Notes: a model not told the origin generated them from the letters alone. Counted from the stretch's first letter, positions 44,516 to 56,810 are shown. The stretch: 64,000 bases of DNA from Gentiana macrophylla (GCA_026214975.1 JAOBSW010000349.1:1-64000), one strand, 5' to 3'. Program-made: numbers and translations.

Positions 44516-45650
44516 TATGCCTCCTAGAATGGAAACGAGAGAGATCGGTGATTGATCGGTTGGTCAAGATGAATCAAGATCTGATTCAAGCGGTTAACAA
44601 GTTGACGGAAGACCGCTCTCGGGGTCATCCACCGGCATGACCAGTGGTCGTGAGCCAACAAAGGCCTAGTCAAGACGACGGTAAGGAGACCCTAAGGGTC
44701 TTGAGCGGTGGATTAGAGAGTTCGAGAAGATCTTCGCCACTCTGGGTTGTCCAGAGGAACCGAAAGTCGACCAAGCCGCTTTTTACTTGGTTGTGAGTCG
44801 ATTTGTGGTGGGGTGCCAACAAGGATAGGTTGGCTCATACCGAAAACGAGCAGGGAGTCGGTGGTGGTACCACCGAATCTGGGTGAGTTTAAACAAGAGT
44901 TACGGCGTGAATTCTTCCCTGAATCAAAAAGGAAAGAGTTGCGAGTGGAGTTCGACAATCTCAGACGAGGGGATATGACGGTCCAAGAATATTACTAAAA
45001 GTTTGTTGATTTGGCGGTCTATGCATCCGAGTGGTGCCGATCAAGAGGCTAAGATGGTGAAGTTCGAACAAGATTTAGATTTGGCGATCCGAGATCGTAT
45101 GGGGGCAAGTAGGGCTTCACGAGCTTAAAGGAGATGTGTGAGGTAGCATGCAATATTGAGAGGATTCGAAAGGAAGTTAAGGCAATATGCTACCAATAAT
45201 AAGAGGAAGAGTGTCTCGAGGACAATCAAGGCGCAGGCGGAGTAATTTTGGAAATCACCCAAAGGCGACAATCTTTCTCGGAAGTTCTCGATTTAATAGG
45301 GGCGGTGGGGTCAATCAACGAGGAGTAACTCTCGTGGGTCTAGTCGGCCACGGTTATCACCGCAAGAGGTGTCGAGAAATCACCCAGGCATGATTGTTCA
45401 GTGCACAGTCCGTTGTCACGGCTGCGGAAAGTTCGGACACGCAGGCGGTTTGAGTGTTTTACGGCTCCAACACCGCCAGCGGCAAGATCGGATGCGAGGA
45501 GCAACATGGTCGGGACTCAAGGGGTAACACACAGGAATGGTAATAGGAATAACCCGCAGCAGAGTGGTACTCCCGCCGTGAGCCGACAAGGGGTACACCT
45601 ACGACCACCGGTGGGGATAGAAACCGACCATCCGGTCGGCAAAGACTGAT
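44516..45650 (+). pseudogene. Element E gag
   Basis: Starts MPPRMETREIGD at 44516. The core (Retrotrans_gag type) reads WIREFEKIFATLGCPEEPKV, then FKQELRREFFPESKRKELRV, EFDNLRRGDMTVQEYY and KFVDLAVYAS between about 44700 and 45030. A basic Arg/Gly-rich linker (45190-45390) precedes a zinc-knuckle start CHGCGKFGHA at about 45412-45441 whose last cysteine is not in frame. About eight frameshifts. Gag of Gypsy elements forms the particle. Confidence 0.82.
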
Positions 45651-46200
45651 TCAGGAGTTGGAGGAAACAGACCGGGAAACTATTTGTCGTGGGGCGAGAG
45701 AGGCCGTGAGCAGAGCAACCACGTAGTGACGGGTAATTTTCTAGTTAACTCACTTTTATCTTATGTGCTTTTCGATTCGGGTGCATCGTGTTCCTTCGTA
45801 GCAAGTTCGTATGTTTCAAGTTGGGTCTAGCTAATTTTGAGGTGATTGACCGTGAATTCATGCAACCGCCGGGAGAGCTAGTACCGTGTTCTAAGTTACA
45901 TAGAGATGTACCGTTAGTAATTATGGGAGTCAACTTGTCGGTTGACTTGATCGAGTTCCCTCTTGAGAATTTCGACGTCATTTTGGGTATGGATTGGCTG
46001 AACCGACATAAAGCCAAAATCGATTGTGAGCAGAAGAAGGTGACTTTAAGAGGCCCTAAAGGGGTGCGAGTCTCCCACAAGGGATTTGTGGATAAACCAG
46101 TGGTGAAAATTATTTCGGTAGTGACCTTGAAATCCTTCATAAAGAAAGGGTACCCGTTATTTATGTGTCATGTACATGATGTAAGTCTTTGGGGATCCTA
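45651..46200 (+). pseudogene. Element E protease
   Basis: FDSGAS at 45771-45788 is the aspartic protease active site, preceded by NSLLSYVL-like residues. A longer open stretch (45788-46200) gives PLVIMGVNLSVDLIEFPLEN, FDVILGMDWLNRHKAKIDCE and KKVTLRGPKG, standard for the Gypsy protease to RT linker. Confidence 0.88.
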
Positions 46201-47560
46201 AACTAACGGACATTGATGTAGTTCGTGAGTTTGAGGACGATTTCGGATGAGATACCGAGTATGCCTCCCTGCAGAGAGGTAGAGTTTGCGATAGAGTTGG
46301 TGCCCGGGACCGACCAATATCGAAAGCACCTACCGTATGGCGCCTAAGGAACTAGCGAGTTGAAAATACAATTGGAAGAACTTCTCGGTAAGGGGTACAT
46401 CCGACCGAGTGTGTCCCGTGGGGGCACCGGTACTATTTGTGAAGAAGAAGGATGGTAGTATGCGGCCGTGTGTATTGATTACCGGAATCGAACAACGTCA
46501 CAAAGTGAAGAACAAGTATCCATTACCGAGGATCGATGACTTGTTCGATCAACTACGGGGCGTATTTTCTCAAGATTGATTTGCGATCGTGGTACCACCA
46601 CCAGGGTAGCAGAGATGCGGATATTCCAAAGACCGCATTTCGCACTGTGCACGGACACTACGAATTTACGGTTATGCCTTTCGGATGACCAACGCACCAA
46701 AGCAGCTTTTCATGGATTTGATGAACCGGGTATTCAGCCCTATTTGGACCAGTTTGTAGTAGTGTTTATTGACGACATCCTGGTCTACTCTAAGACTAAG
46801 GAAGAACATGCCGAACATCTGAGGCTCGTGCTGCAGATTCTACGAGAAAAACAATTGTACGCGAAACTATCCAAATGTGAATTTCGTTTGAACGAGTGGC
46901 ATTCTTGGGGCATGTTGTTTGAAAGACGGTGTATCCGTTGACCCGAGCAAAATAGGCAAGTGGATAAATGGCCAACCCCTAAGAATGTTGCAGAAATTGA
47001 AGCTTCTTGGGTTTGGCGGGATATTACCGAAGGTTTGTAAAAGACTTCTCCAAGATTGCTAGGCCGATGACCGCTTTGATGAAGAAAAAGAAACCGGTTT
47101 AAGTGGGATGAAAATGCGAGGAGGCGTTCCAACCGCTTAAGGTACGGTTGACTACAAAGCTCTATATTAGCATTACCCGAGGTAATGAGGACATTGAGGT
47201 TTATACGGACGCGTCAAAGAATGGCCTGGGGTGCGTCATCGATGCAACGGAGGCGAGTGATTGCGTATGCATCGAGACAACTCAAACCGTATGAGAGTAA
47301 CTATCCAACTCATGACTTGGAGTTGGCGCGGTGGTCTTCGTGATTAAAGATTTGGCGGCACTATCTCAGATGGGATAACCTTTAAGGTGTTTTCAGATCA
47401 CAAGAGTCCAAGTACATATTTACACGTAGGAGCTCAATATGCGCCGAGGCGTTGGTTGGAGTTGATTAAAGATTACGACATGGAAATTCAATACCACGAA
47501 GGAAGGCCAATGTAGTGGCGGATGCTTTGAGTCGGAAGTCGATTCATTCCTTGTGTGAGA
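46201..47560 (+). pseudogene. Element E reverse transcriptase-RNase H
   Basis: RT blocks across frames: ELVPGT near 46295, [12 protein letters not shown] near 46381, [17 protein letters not shown] near 46510, then VMPFG near 46670. The catalytic FIDD is at 46765-46776 within [20 protein letters not shown], then [10 protein letters not shown]. RNase H starts [15 protein letters not shown] near 47194 and ends VADALSRKS near 47510-47540. There are at least ten frame breaks. The conserved LRSGYHQ block near 46580 is distorted where CTGGG is expected. Confidence 0.87.
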
Positions 47561-48712
47561 GAGAGTCGCGCGAGATGAGGTTGCGAGAAGAGTTAGACCG
47601 TATGGATATATGTGTCATCGAGAAAAGTGGAGATAAGAGGGACTTTCGTCTTGCAACCCGAATTGTATGATGAAATCCGGGTGAGACAAGCGGGTGATAA
47701 GGTAATCGAGGCAAAGAGGGCTAAGATTGGTACAGAGATGCAGATTGATTTTACTTTACACGAGGATGGTGGCGTTCGGTTCAAGGGTCGGTGGTGTGTA
47801 CCGGCCGACGAGGAACTCAAGAGGCGGATCTTGAGTGAAGCTCATAAGACGCCTTATTCATTCATCCGGGAGGAGACAAACTGTATAAAGATCTCAAGAA
47901 AACCTTTTGGTGGCCCAATATGAAACGCGAAGTAGCAAGAGTTTGTGTCGAAGTGCTTGACTTGTCGGAAGGTAAAGATCGAACATCGACGGCCGCAGGT
48001 ATGCTTCAGCCGTTGGAAGTGCCGGTTTGGAAGTGGGATTCCATCTCCATGGATTTTGTATGCGGATTACCGAGGAGCCCTAAAGGGAATAATATGATTT
48101 GGGTCGTTGTGGATAGATCGACTAAAGCGGCGCACTTCATTCGATGAAAGACACTTGGAGTAAGACGGAGTTGGCTATGGCATACCGGAGAAATATTGTG
48201 AGACTACATGGTATACCCAACAAAGATTGTGTCCGATAGAGATGCGAGATTTATATCTCGGTTTTGGCAAGAACTACAGCACTTTGGGACGGAGGCTGCG
48301 AATGAGTACTGACCTTCCACCTCGCTACCGATGGTCGACGGAGAGGACCATACAAGCGTTGGAAGACATGCCGAGGCATGTGTATTAGAATTCCAAGGCT
48401 CTTGGGAGGAAAAGCTCGATCTTATCGAATTTTCATACAACAATGACTACCATGCCAAAGATTAAGATGGCACCTTTTGAGGCACTTTATGGTAGGAAGT
48501 GCAAGAGTCCGGTTTGTTGGGACGATTCGTCCGAGGCAGTGATTTTGGGACCACAGATGATCGAAGATACGGTCAAGCAGGTACAGACAATCCGAGAAAA
48601 GATGAGGGCTGCCCAAGATAGAGAAGAGTTATGCAGACTTACGCGCGCCGGGATATTGAGTTCGCCGTGGGCGATAAGGTACTACTACGAGTATCACCAA
48701 CCAAAGGAGTAA
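47561..48712 (+). pseudogene. Element E integrase
   Basis: N-terminal zinc region near 47800-47900 (ILSEAHKTPYS). Catalytic core: LEVPVWKWDSISMDFVCGLP near 48013-48072 with the first Asp in MDFV, WVVVDRSTKAAHFI near 48102-48147, and VSDRDARF near 48230. Then APFEALYGRKCKSPVCWDD near 48472-48525. Frame breaks between blocks. Confidence 0.87.
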
Positions 48713-49166
48713 TGCGTTTTGGCAAGAAAGGAAGTTGAGTCCCAAGTACGTGGGGCCTTATGAGATCTTGGACCGCGTAGGTGAAGTAGCATATCGACTA
48801 GCCTTGCCACCGGCATTGGATAAGGTGCATAACGTGTTCCATGTATCTCAATTGCGCAAGTACGTGAGTGATCCTTCTCACGTGATTGAACCGGAGGTAG
48901 TTGAGCTAGATCAGTCCTTGACTTACGAGGAGGTACCGGTGCAGATATTAGATACTAAGGTACGGAAAACAAGGGGACGTGAGGTTAGCATCGTCAAGGT
49001 CTTATGGTCTAACCATGCCACCGAGGAGGCGACATGGGAGGCTGAGGGTGCTATGCGACACGGCGACAAAAGTACCCGCATTTGTTCTCTTAAGGTAAGT
49101 CAATTTTCAATCCTTGTACGTAGAATCCTTTTCTTACCTTCGGGACGAAGAAAGGCTGCTTTTTAA
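48713..49166 (+). pseudogene. Element E integrase C-terminus with chromodomain-like tail
   Basis: LSPKYVGPYEILDRVGEVAY and LALPPALDKVHNVFHVSQLR are the conserved post-integrase block. The tail LTYEEVPVQILDTKVRKTRG followed by EVSIVKVLWSNHATEEATWE is the group II chromodomain of Tekay/Del chromoviruses, thought to help target integration to heterochromatin. Open over 143 codons from 48735. Confidence 0.9.
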
Positions 49167-49220
49167 GGGGTGGAACAACGTCAGCATTTAACCCGAACTT
49201 CGAGGACTAAGTTTTGTCTT

Positions 49221-49233
49221 AAGGGGGGGAGGA
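49221..49233 (+). other. Polypurine tract of element E
   Basis: AAGGGGGGGAGGA directly before the 3' LTR; primes plus-strand DNA synthesis. Confidence 0.9.
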
Positions 49234-51342
49234 TGTAATATCCCGAAATTTTGACTTCCTAATTAATTAGTATGATTAGTTAAATTTTGGAAATTATGTG
49301 ATTTTTTTTTTAATTAAATGGAAGGATTAGATAATAATTAAAAAGGATTTTAATTATTTTGTGCAATTAAAAGGGCAATTAAAAAGGGGTTTTCTTTTAT
49401 TCTTCTTTTCCTTCCTTATTTCTCCAAAAAAAAAAAAAAAAAGTGAAACCCTAAGACCCCCACCCCTTGCCGCCGACTTTTGTAAGGAATAAGGAGAGAA
49501 GATTTCTCCTTGGTGTTGAGGATTTTCGCAGTCGTCGTCGTTGGTAAGCTTCATCTTTCCTACAATTCGAGTATGACGATCGGCCGGCCAAGGCCATGGC
49601 CGATCCACTTATGCATATGGAGGGAGTGGTTTCAAATTTAGGGCTTTTGATTCATTAGATTTGTGTTGTGATTTTTCCTTCCTTCTATCCATAGATATAA
49701 ATTCGGGCTTCGTGGAAGAGCGATTCTAACTCGTTAGCAAGGCTTTCAAAAGCGCAGCTGGTTGGTAAGAATATTTCTATAGTTGTGTCTTCGTTTGGAT
49801 TGAAAAGGAAGTTTTAAGTGACTCGTAGGGTGGTGTATGGTTCGGGATGTTTGGTGTTGTTGTTCGAGAGGTTATTGAATGTAATTTGGGGTCGTTCTAA
49901 TGTGTTTTGGGGTATAATCTTTGTCATGTTTCGTAGTATAGTCTTTGTCAATGTTTTATTGAAGGCGTTACGTTCGTTTGTGGAGTTTTGGGGATGTTAA
50001 ACATCCAATTTGGTGTGTTGTTGCTTTGGTTTAAAGCCTATGATGTTATGGTCTTCGTTAGGAAAGGAATTATGTGTTTCTTTGTCGCTTTTTCTTGGTT
50101 TTTGTGTTGAAGGATCGAGGTGAAATCGTGTTGAAGATTTTAGGTTTTAGTTGAAAACCAGGTTGGACGGGCGTCGCCTTGAGTGGACGGGCGCCCAGCC
50201 TTTGTTTTTGTTCGAGACGGACGTCGGGTTACTCGGACGGGCGTCTGAAGCGGTGATTTTTGATTCGAGGATGTAACAGATTTCTAGTGGGACGGGCGTC
50301 TGGACTAGCCGGACGGGCGCCCAAGAGTTAAAAATTGATTCGAGGATGTAGAAACTTTTGGTGGGACGGGCGTCGCCTTGAGTGGACGGGCGCCCGATTT
50401 TGGACGGGCGTTCGGTTATCCAAACGGGCGCCCAACCTTTAAACGGGCGCCCGGCTTAAGTGTCCTTATTTCGTGTTAGTTATTGTTAAATCTTATTAAC
50501 ATGCTTTGTGAGTTGGGTTTTGATGGTGTTATCATTGTGGAACCTGATTTTTTTGAGGCATTGAATGTTCAGAGACCCGTAGTGGTTGGGCCCGGATAGG
50601 GTAGCTACCGGCCGGGTATCCGGGAGTGGAATTGCCTTACGACTTTAATGACCTTCCGTATTTGGGGAGTTGCGCATGATGTAATGTTGGGCGGATAGGG
50701 TATCTCCGAATCCGATAACCCGGAGAGGAAATCCTTGCACCCAAAGATGCGTGTGGACCATTTTAATAATGGTACCATTGGATGACCCTCAGGAATGTGC
50801 ACATTCGGGACCTTTAGGTATAGATGGATTGTGGTGTTTCATATCTTCTATGGAATGGTCGTATCGCTTATCGTTTGGTCGTATTTGTTATGTGATGGTT
50901 TATGCCTGTAGAGAAGTTTCCTTAATTTGTCGTTAACTTTCGTTTCTAGGTATATTAGATTTATTCTTACTCAACTTTATAGTTGACGGTTTTACTTTTG
51001 TTTAACCTGCTATGATCCATTTATGGGGAGCAGATTCTTAGCCAGTATGTCTTTGGATTGATTGCTTGTCTTTGGGATGGTGCGGGAAATTGAGAGCCCA
51101 CGTAGTCACCGTCACACGTTTTCATTTTGTTGGATGTTAAATATTAAGATTTTTAATTACGCCCGCGTATTTTTCATTTTCTTGGGATATTGTACGCACT
51201 TTAACATTTTTAATAATGAATGGTGGATGTTATTTTTCTGTTGTGGGATGTTGGATATTACTGCCACGACTGTGTGTCGTGATGAGTGGCACTACGGTGA
51301 CCAATGCCGGCGGCCGACGGGATTGGAAACCGGGGTGTTACA
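49234..51342 (+). repeat. 3' LTR of element E (2109 bp)
   Basis: Same ends as the 5' LTR. The GC-rich motif cluster is at 50160-50455. Where the 5' copy reads CTCGCTATG, GAGCGATTC and AGCGTGTATG, this copy reads CTGCTATG, GAGCAGATTC and AGCCAGTATG. Confidence 0.95.
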
Positions 51343-53143
51343 TGAGCCTTCTGACTTCCAACCTGACAATCCTCCACAACCTGCTGTTCCCATCTCAGAT
51401 CTTCCAGCTCCCAGAACTTCTGCTAGGACCAGGCAGCCACCTTCTTATTTACAAGATTATATTTGCGCCAATGTTACCCAAGCTTCCACACCCCATGAAC
51501 TGCACAAAGTCCTTTCATATGACTACCTTAGTCCTTCTTATGATACCTATATAATGAATATAGATGTTGAGTCTGAACCTGTCGCTTTTCCACAAGCTAT
51601 CAACTCTGAGAATTGGAGAAATACTATGAAGCAGGAAATCGCGGCATTGGACTCCAATCACACTTGGGATATTGTCCCTTTACCCCATGGTAAACAACCT
51701 ATTGGAAATAAGTGGGTTTTCAAGATCAAATACAAACCTGATGGCACAATTGACAGATACAAAGCACGTCTTGTGGAAAAAGGGTACAATCAGCAGTATG
51801 GGGTCGATTATCAAGACACATTTTCGCCTGTTGCAAAAATGGCAACCATTCGGGTATTATTGGCTGTTGCAACCACCTCCAATTGGCATATTCATCAGCT
51901 CGACGTCAACAATGCATTTCTCCATGGAGATTTGCATGAGGAGGTTTATATGAAACTACCTCAAGGCTACCACACATCTCAGTCTTCACAAAATCTGGTC
52001 TGTAAGCTCAAAAAGTCACTCTACGGCCTTAAGCAAGCTAGCCATCAATGGAACTCTAAACTTACTTCAGCATTACTCAGTAAAGGCTTCACTCAATCTA
52101 AAAGTGATTACACTTTGTTCACTGAGATCTACAAAAGATGGCTTTTGGTCGCTCTTGTGTATGTAGACGATGTGTTACTTGGTCGGCAATTCTTTAAATG
52201 ATATTCAGAAATAAAGACCTTCTTACATGAGCAGTTCCAAATTAAAGATATTGGTCCCCTTAAATATTTTCTTGGGCTAGAAGTAGCACGGAGTCGTGAA
52301 GGGTTGGTGTTCTCTCAACGCAAATACACTCTTAATTTGCTTCAGAATTTGACCATTTAGAACCAAACCACCTGCACTCCCATGGAAAGTAAAGTCGCTT
52401 TGGCGCATGGTGACTCGGCTTTGCTCACGCACACATGTCAATACCGAAAGCTCATTGGCAAGTTGCTTTACCTTACGTTATCTAGGCCTGGCATTGCTTA
52501 TGTGGTACAACAACTTTCACAGTTTCTTGATGTTCCAACTGTACATCATCAGCAGGTGGTTTACAGGGTTTTAAAATACCTCAAACGAAATCCTGGACAA
52601 GGCCTCTTATATCCGGCCAACAATCCCCTGCCTCTCAAGGCATTCACAGATTCGGATTGGGCCGGATGCCCAGAAACTCGCAAATCCGTTATAGGGTACT
52701 GTTTGTTTCTTGGAGATGCTTTGGTTTCTTGGCGGGCCAAAAAGCAGAATACTGTTTCTCGAAGTTCGGCTGAATTGGAATACCGTGCTATGGCTGTGAC
52801 TGTGGCAGAAATACAGTGGTTTACGTATCTCCTTCGTGATCTTAACGTTCCTCTTCACCTGCCTGTACCTTTATACTGTGATAACCAAAGTGCTCTTCAT
52901 ATTGCAAGTAACCCCGTGTTTCACGAACGCACCAAACACATCGAAGTGGATTGTCACGTTGTGCGTGAGAAACTTCAAGCTGGCTTGGTCAAACTGCTTC
53001 CCATTGCGTCATCGTTACAACTAGCCGACTGCTTTACTAAGCCATTGGATGGACCTGCATTACAACGGTCTCTACAGTCTTTTCATGTCAAGGACATTTA
53101 TGCCCCAGCCAGCTTGCGGGGGGATATTGAGTCAACAAAATAG
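51343..53143 (+). pseudogene. Element D reverse transcriptase-RNase H
   Basis: Resumes the pol of element D after the TGAGC duplication. RT: KQEIAALDSNHTWDIVPLPH, GNKWVFKIKYKPDGTIDRYK, ARLVEKGYNQQYGVDYQDTF, QLDVNNAFLHGDLHEEVYMK, KSLYGLKQASHQWNSKL and the catalytic YVDD at 52160-52171. A frameshift follows where YVDDVLLAGNS is expected (CTTGGTCGGCAAT). RNase H at 52382-53143: AFTDSDWAGCPETRKSVIGY, CDNQSALHIASNPVFHERTK, HIEVDCHVVREKL and ADCFTKPLDG. One frame change and one internal stop (near 52358) interrupt it; otherwise it is well conserved. Confidence 0.92.
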
Positions 53144-53341
53144 AAATAATTCATTTGTAATTATTTTATTATTATTTTATTAGTTGTTTGTGTTGTGGAC
53201 ATATAAATAGCCTCAGACACATTTATTGTAAATAGCTTTATTTATTATCTGACAATAAATTTTCCCCAAATATTTTCTCTCCCAAAATTGCTGTTCTTCA
53301 CTGTTCTTAGCTTCCGACATTTTGCACCTCTGATTTCCTCA
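53116..53341 (+). repeat. Polypurine tract and 3' LTR of element D
   Basis: GCGGGGGGA (53116-53124) then the LTR from 53125, TATTGAGTC...GATTTCCTCA. AATTG follows as the target duplication. Confidence 0.92.
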
Positions 53342-53346
53342 AATTG

Positions 53347-53669
53347 TGTTTTTTGTTTATCTATGTCAAAACTGGTGTTGACAGAATGCTAATTGAGTTA
53401 AATATGTCAACAATCTTAAGACGAATTTTGTGTTGGGTTGCCATAATCTTATGAACCATGGTGGTAAATTTGCATGCTGATAGAAAATAAGGTCTGATAT
53501 TGTGTGTGTTTATATACTCTCTCATCCGTGGTTATCTATTTATTAATATCTCTGCTTTTGTCTAAAGAGATCTGTTGTAAATATTGGAATTTAGTTTCAA
53601 CCGTACGTATTGTGTTGATGCTTGCTGTTTTGTAATTTTGTCGTACTAAAAATACAAATTAATTGGTTT
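53347..53669. other. Spacer between elements D and F
   Basis: About 320 bp, AT-rich, no gene recognised. It could be intron or LTR sequence flanking both insertions. Confidence 0.5.
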
Positions 53670-53904
53670 TGTTACATAATATCACATAATAGATATGTAA
53701 TTAATTTGTTATGTTGCATTAGTTTCTTTTGGCTGATGTATAGTAGGGACCACAGCCTCCCATATAAATAGGAGTTTCCTTATTGTAATGATTATTATTG
53801 TCTTTATAATAAAACCCAGATATTTCCCTTTTCTCTGTTTTTCATTTTACAGAAGAAACCCTAGTTTTCGAGATATAGAAAGTGGATTAATTCCATTTTC
53901 TTCA
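53670..53904 (+). repeat. 5' LTR of element F (235 bp)
   Basis: TGTTACATAATATCACATA...TCCATTTTCTTCA, with TATA box CATATAAATAGGAG at about 53761. Differs from the 3' LTR by a short indel near the start and a few substitutions, so insertion is recent. One difference is TTTTCGAGATA here against TTTTCAGATA. Confidence 0.93.
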
Positions 53905-53917
53905 TGGTATCGTAGAT
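53905..53917 (+). other. Primer binding site of element F
   Basis: TGGTATCGTAGATCGG directly after the LTR; first seven bases match the iMet complement and the next should be CAG. Confidence 0.8.
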
Positions 53918-53997
53918 CGGATCGGACTATCGATCTTTGTTTTGTAGTTTATTTTTGTTAATTCTCAAGACTAGAATCATTCGATTAAGATCGAAGA

Positions 53998-55271
53998 TGG
54001 CGTAAGAGAGAAATATGCGAATTGCTGGAAAGTTGGAATCCAACCCGCTCTATTTGCATCCGAGTGAAAGTCCAGCCTTAATCCTTGCAGATCCGCCATT
54101 GAATAGTAAGAATTATCATTCCTGGAGCAGATCGATGCGCATGGGATTGATTATGAAGAACAAGCTAGGGTTTATTGATGGATCTATTCGAAACCTACGA
54201 ATGATGAAAGGATGAGAGCTCGATGGAATCGATCAGCGACATCACGGTGATGTCATGTATAATGAAGTCTGTAAGTCCCTGAAATCGCAAAGATCAGACT
54301 GGATGAACTCGCTCGTGAAGTGGGAAGATCTCCAAAATAGGTATTCGAAGATGAATTGTTTTCGCTTTTCGATTTATTGGAAGAAATCAACCAAATCACA
54401 CAAGGTAACTCGTCTCAGAATCGAGTATTTTGCCAAATTGAAGACTGTTTGGGATGAGATTATGGTATTGAGGCCAATTCCTTCTTGTGAATGTGAGGTT
54501 AAATGCACTTGCAACGTAATTCCTACATTTGTTGGATATATTGAATCTGAGTATGTTATCCGGTTTATGAAAGGACTGAATGAGAGTTATGCACCAGTTA
54601 GGTCACATGTTTTTCTCTTGAAACCTTTGCCCAACATTACTGAAGCTTTTGCTATGAGTGTTCAGTTTGAGAATCAAATGGAGTATAGTGCTAATCATCC
54701 TCAAAACAATCAGTCTGTGGTTTTTGCAAATAAGTCGAATGTAGTTTATAATAGTAGCAGAACTTATCCTAATACAGGAAGTGATAAATCTCAACCTAAG
54801 ATGGAAGGAAATCAAAGGTATGGGACTGGAAAGAAGGTGCAGTGTACCTACTGTGGGTATAATGGACATACTATAGACAACTGTTACATGAAGAATGGAT
54901 ATCCTCCAGATTGGAAGCCAAAGAGGAAGGTCAACCTGGTGGAGGGTGAAGGAACCTTTGGAATAGATGATGATGTGTTTTCTAATGCAGGTGGTTCTAG
55001 GACAGACACTGGTGGTTCAAGGATAGACACTAGTAAGGGTTCAAATGCAGGATTGGGCCTTACTTCCCTTCAGATCCAGAAGTTAGCAAAGCTGCTTGAT
55101 CAAATGGGGATTGAAGAGGATGCAGGTCACACTGTCAATCATGCAAAAGTGCTGACAGCTAGTTTTAAACAGAGTGATCAAGAAATGCAAGGTAAAAGTC
55201 TAGATACATGGATACTAGATTCGGGGCTACTGGCACCATGTTACTTATTGATTGGATTTTTGAGAAAGTAA
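53998..55271 (+). pseudogene. Element F gag-protease
   Basis: The first ATG (53998) is followed by a stop after two codons; the frame continues from 54015 with LHPSESPALILADPPLNSKN. After a frame change near 54210 it is open from 54255 to 55271: YFAKLKTVWDEIMVLRPIPS, YVIRFMKGLNESYAPVRSHV, zinc knuckle CTYCGYNGHTIDNC (about 54844-54885), then a Gly/Ser/Asp-rich linker with the repeat GGSRTDT/GGSRIDT. The protease motif reads WILDSG then loses frame (GGGCTACTGG where GGTGCTACTGG is expected), a one-base deletion near 55227. Confidence 0.85.
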
Positions 55272-56810
55272 GGGCAGTGATAGGTGTTGAGGTAACTTTA
55301 CCTAATGGAATTTCTGTAAAAGTAACACACATAGGGACAGTTAGAGTGAATAACAATCTTGTCTTGTAAGAGGTTTTGTGTGTTCCTAGTTTCCATTGCA
55401 ACTTGATCTCCTTGGGTAAACTCACTTCTGATAGGAGACTTTGTGTGATGTTTACTAATGGATTATGTTGCATACAGGAAAAGAGCACTGGTCAGAGGAT
55501 TGGTATAGCTGAAAAGAGTGGTGGTCTTTACTTGTTGAAAAGCACCAGCATGACCAAAGTGAAAGAGCTGGTCAATAAGACAGTTTGTAATAGTTCTTCT
55601 TGTTTCATATGCCCCCTAATAAAGACCTCTTATGGCATTTGAGGTTAGGGCATATGTCCCATCAGAGAATGAGCATTGTAAAAAGAGAGGTTGGTGAGGT
55701 TTTTCTACCTGAGAGTATCTGTTATGTTTGTCCTCAAGCAAGAATGAAAAGATTATCTTTTCCCTTGAGTAATACAACTGTTAATGCATGTTTCGATTTA
55801 GTACATATGGATTTATGGGGTCCATATAGATACAAGACAGTACATGAGCAATGTTATTTCATGACAATAGTTGATGATTTCAGCAGGTATACATGGGTGT
55901 TTCTGTTAAAAACAAAAGCAGAGGTTAGGCCATTGATACAGAGTTTTTGTGTTTTTGTTTCTACACAATTCAGTTCACAGATTAAGGTGATAAGAAGTGA
56001 TCAAGGAGCAGAATTCAGGTGGCCAGAGTTTTATGCAGAGAAGGGCATCATTCATCAAGAAAGTTGTGTATCCACCCCCCAACAGAATGGGGTTGTGGAG
56101 AGGAAGCACCAACACATCCTCAACACAGCCAGGCTTTGAAGCTTCAAGGAAATTTACCAATTATCTAATGGGGATATTGCATACTACATGCTGTAAAGTT
56201 GATTAACATAACTCCCACACCATTACTAGGTGATTTATCTCCTTACCAGAAATTATACAATAAACCTCCAGATTTTAAACATTTAAGAGTTTTTGGATGC
56301 CTGGTGTTTGCATCCACTTTGACCAGAGATCGCAGTAAGTTTGACACTAGGGCAAGGACTTGTATCAACCTGGGCATGTCAGATACTACAAAGGGTTTCA
56401 TCCTACTGGATATAGTAAACGGAGAAATATTTATCTCCAGAGACACGGTTTTTCATGAACTGACTTTTCCCTTCCATGATAGGGGCAAAAGTACTAACAA
56501 AGTGTCAGATTCAACATGTTTACCAGTGGTTCATGATGTTGATAATTCAATGTTTGATGTAGTCACCCCAAATACTTCAAATTATGATAATGAAATCTCT
56601 GTTGATTCAAATCCATCCAGTCAGGCATCAGAAGATCAGGGTGATGATCAAAGTCAAGATCTGGGGACTCCATCAGCTGATCCAACAATTATTGCTCCTG
56701 AAACTCAAAGACCACATCGTTCAAGGAGGCCACCAGCACACTTGAAGGATTTTGTGTGTGCACAGACTCATAAACGTACATCACCACACACTTTAGAAGA
56801 TGTATGATCT
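55272..56810 (+). pseudogene. Element F integrase
   Basis: VPSFHCNLISLGKLTSDRRL near 55380, pre-integrase LLWHLRLGHMSHQRMSIV near 55620, CYVCPQARMKRLSF. The core has all three acidic residues: VHMDLWGPYR, IRSDQGAEF and PQQNGVVERKHQHILNTAR (56080-56135). VDDFSRYTWVFLLK is intact. A frame change near 56139 leads to INITPTPLLGDLSPYQKLYN, FGCLVFASTLTRDRSKF and a long acidic/Ser-rich linker ending PHRSRRPPAHLKDFVCAQTH. Two or three frame breaks only. Confidence 0.9.

Larger units (their letters stand above)
42133..51347 (+). mobile_element. Element E: Ty3/Gypsy chromovirus (Tekay/Del type), 9.2 kb
   Basis: Perfect 5-bp target duplication TGAGC at 42133-42137 and 51343-51347 within the pol of element D. 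LTRs 42138-44252 and 49234-51342, iMet primer site, gag, protease, RT, RNase H, integrase and a chromodomain-like C-terminus, polypurine tract. Domain order RT-RH-INT and the long LTRs fit Tekay/Del. Confidence 0.93.
39314..53346 (+). mobile_element. Element D: Copia with flanking duplications, split by Gypsy E
   Basis: Target duplication AATTG at 39314-39318 and 53342-53346. Between them: 5' LTR 39319-39520, primer site, gag-protease, integrase, [Gypsy E 42133-51342], reverse transcriptase, RNase H, polypurine tract, 3' LTR 53125-53341. Net length without E is about 4.8 kb, normal for a Copia with short LTRs. Confidence 0.92.

Noticed and set aside
48713..49166. A host chromodomain protein
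   Set aside because: It is continuous with the integrase C-terminus of element E and matches the Tekay/Del tail.
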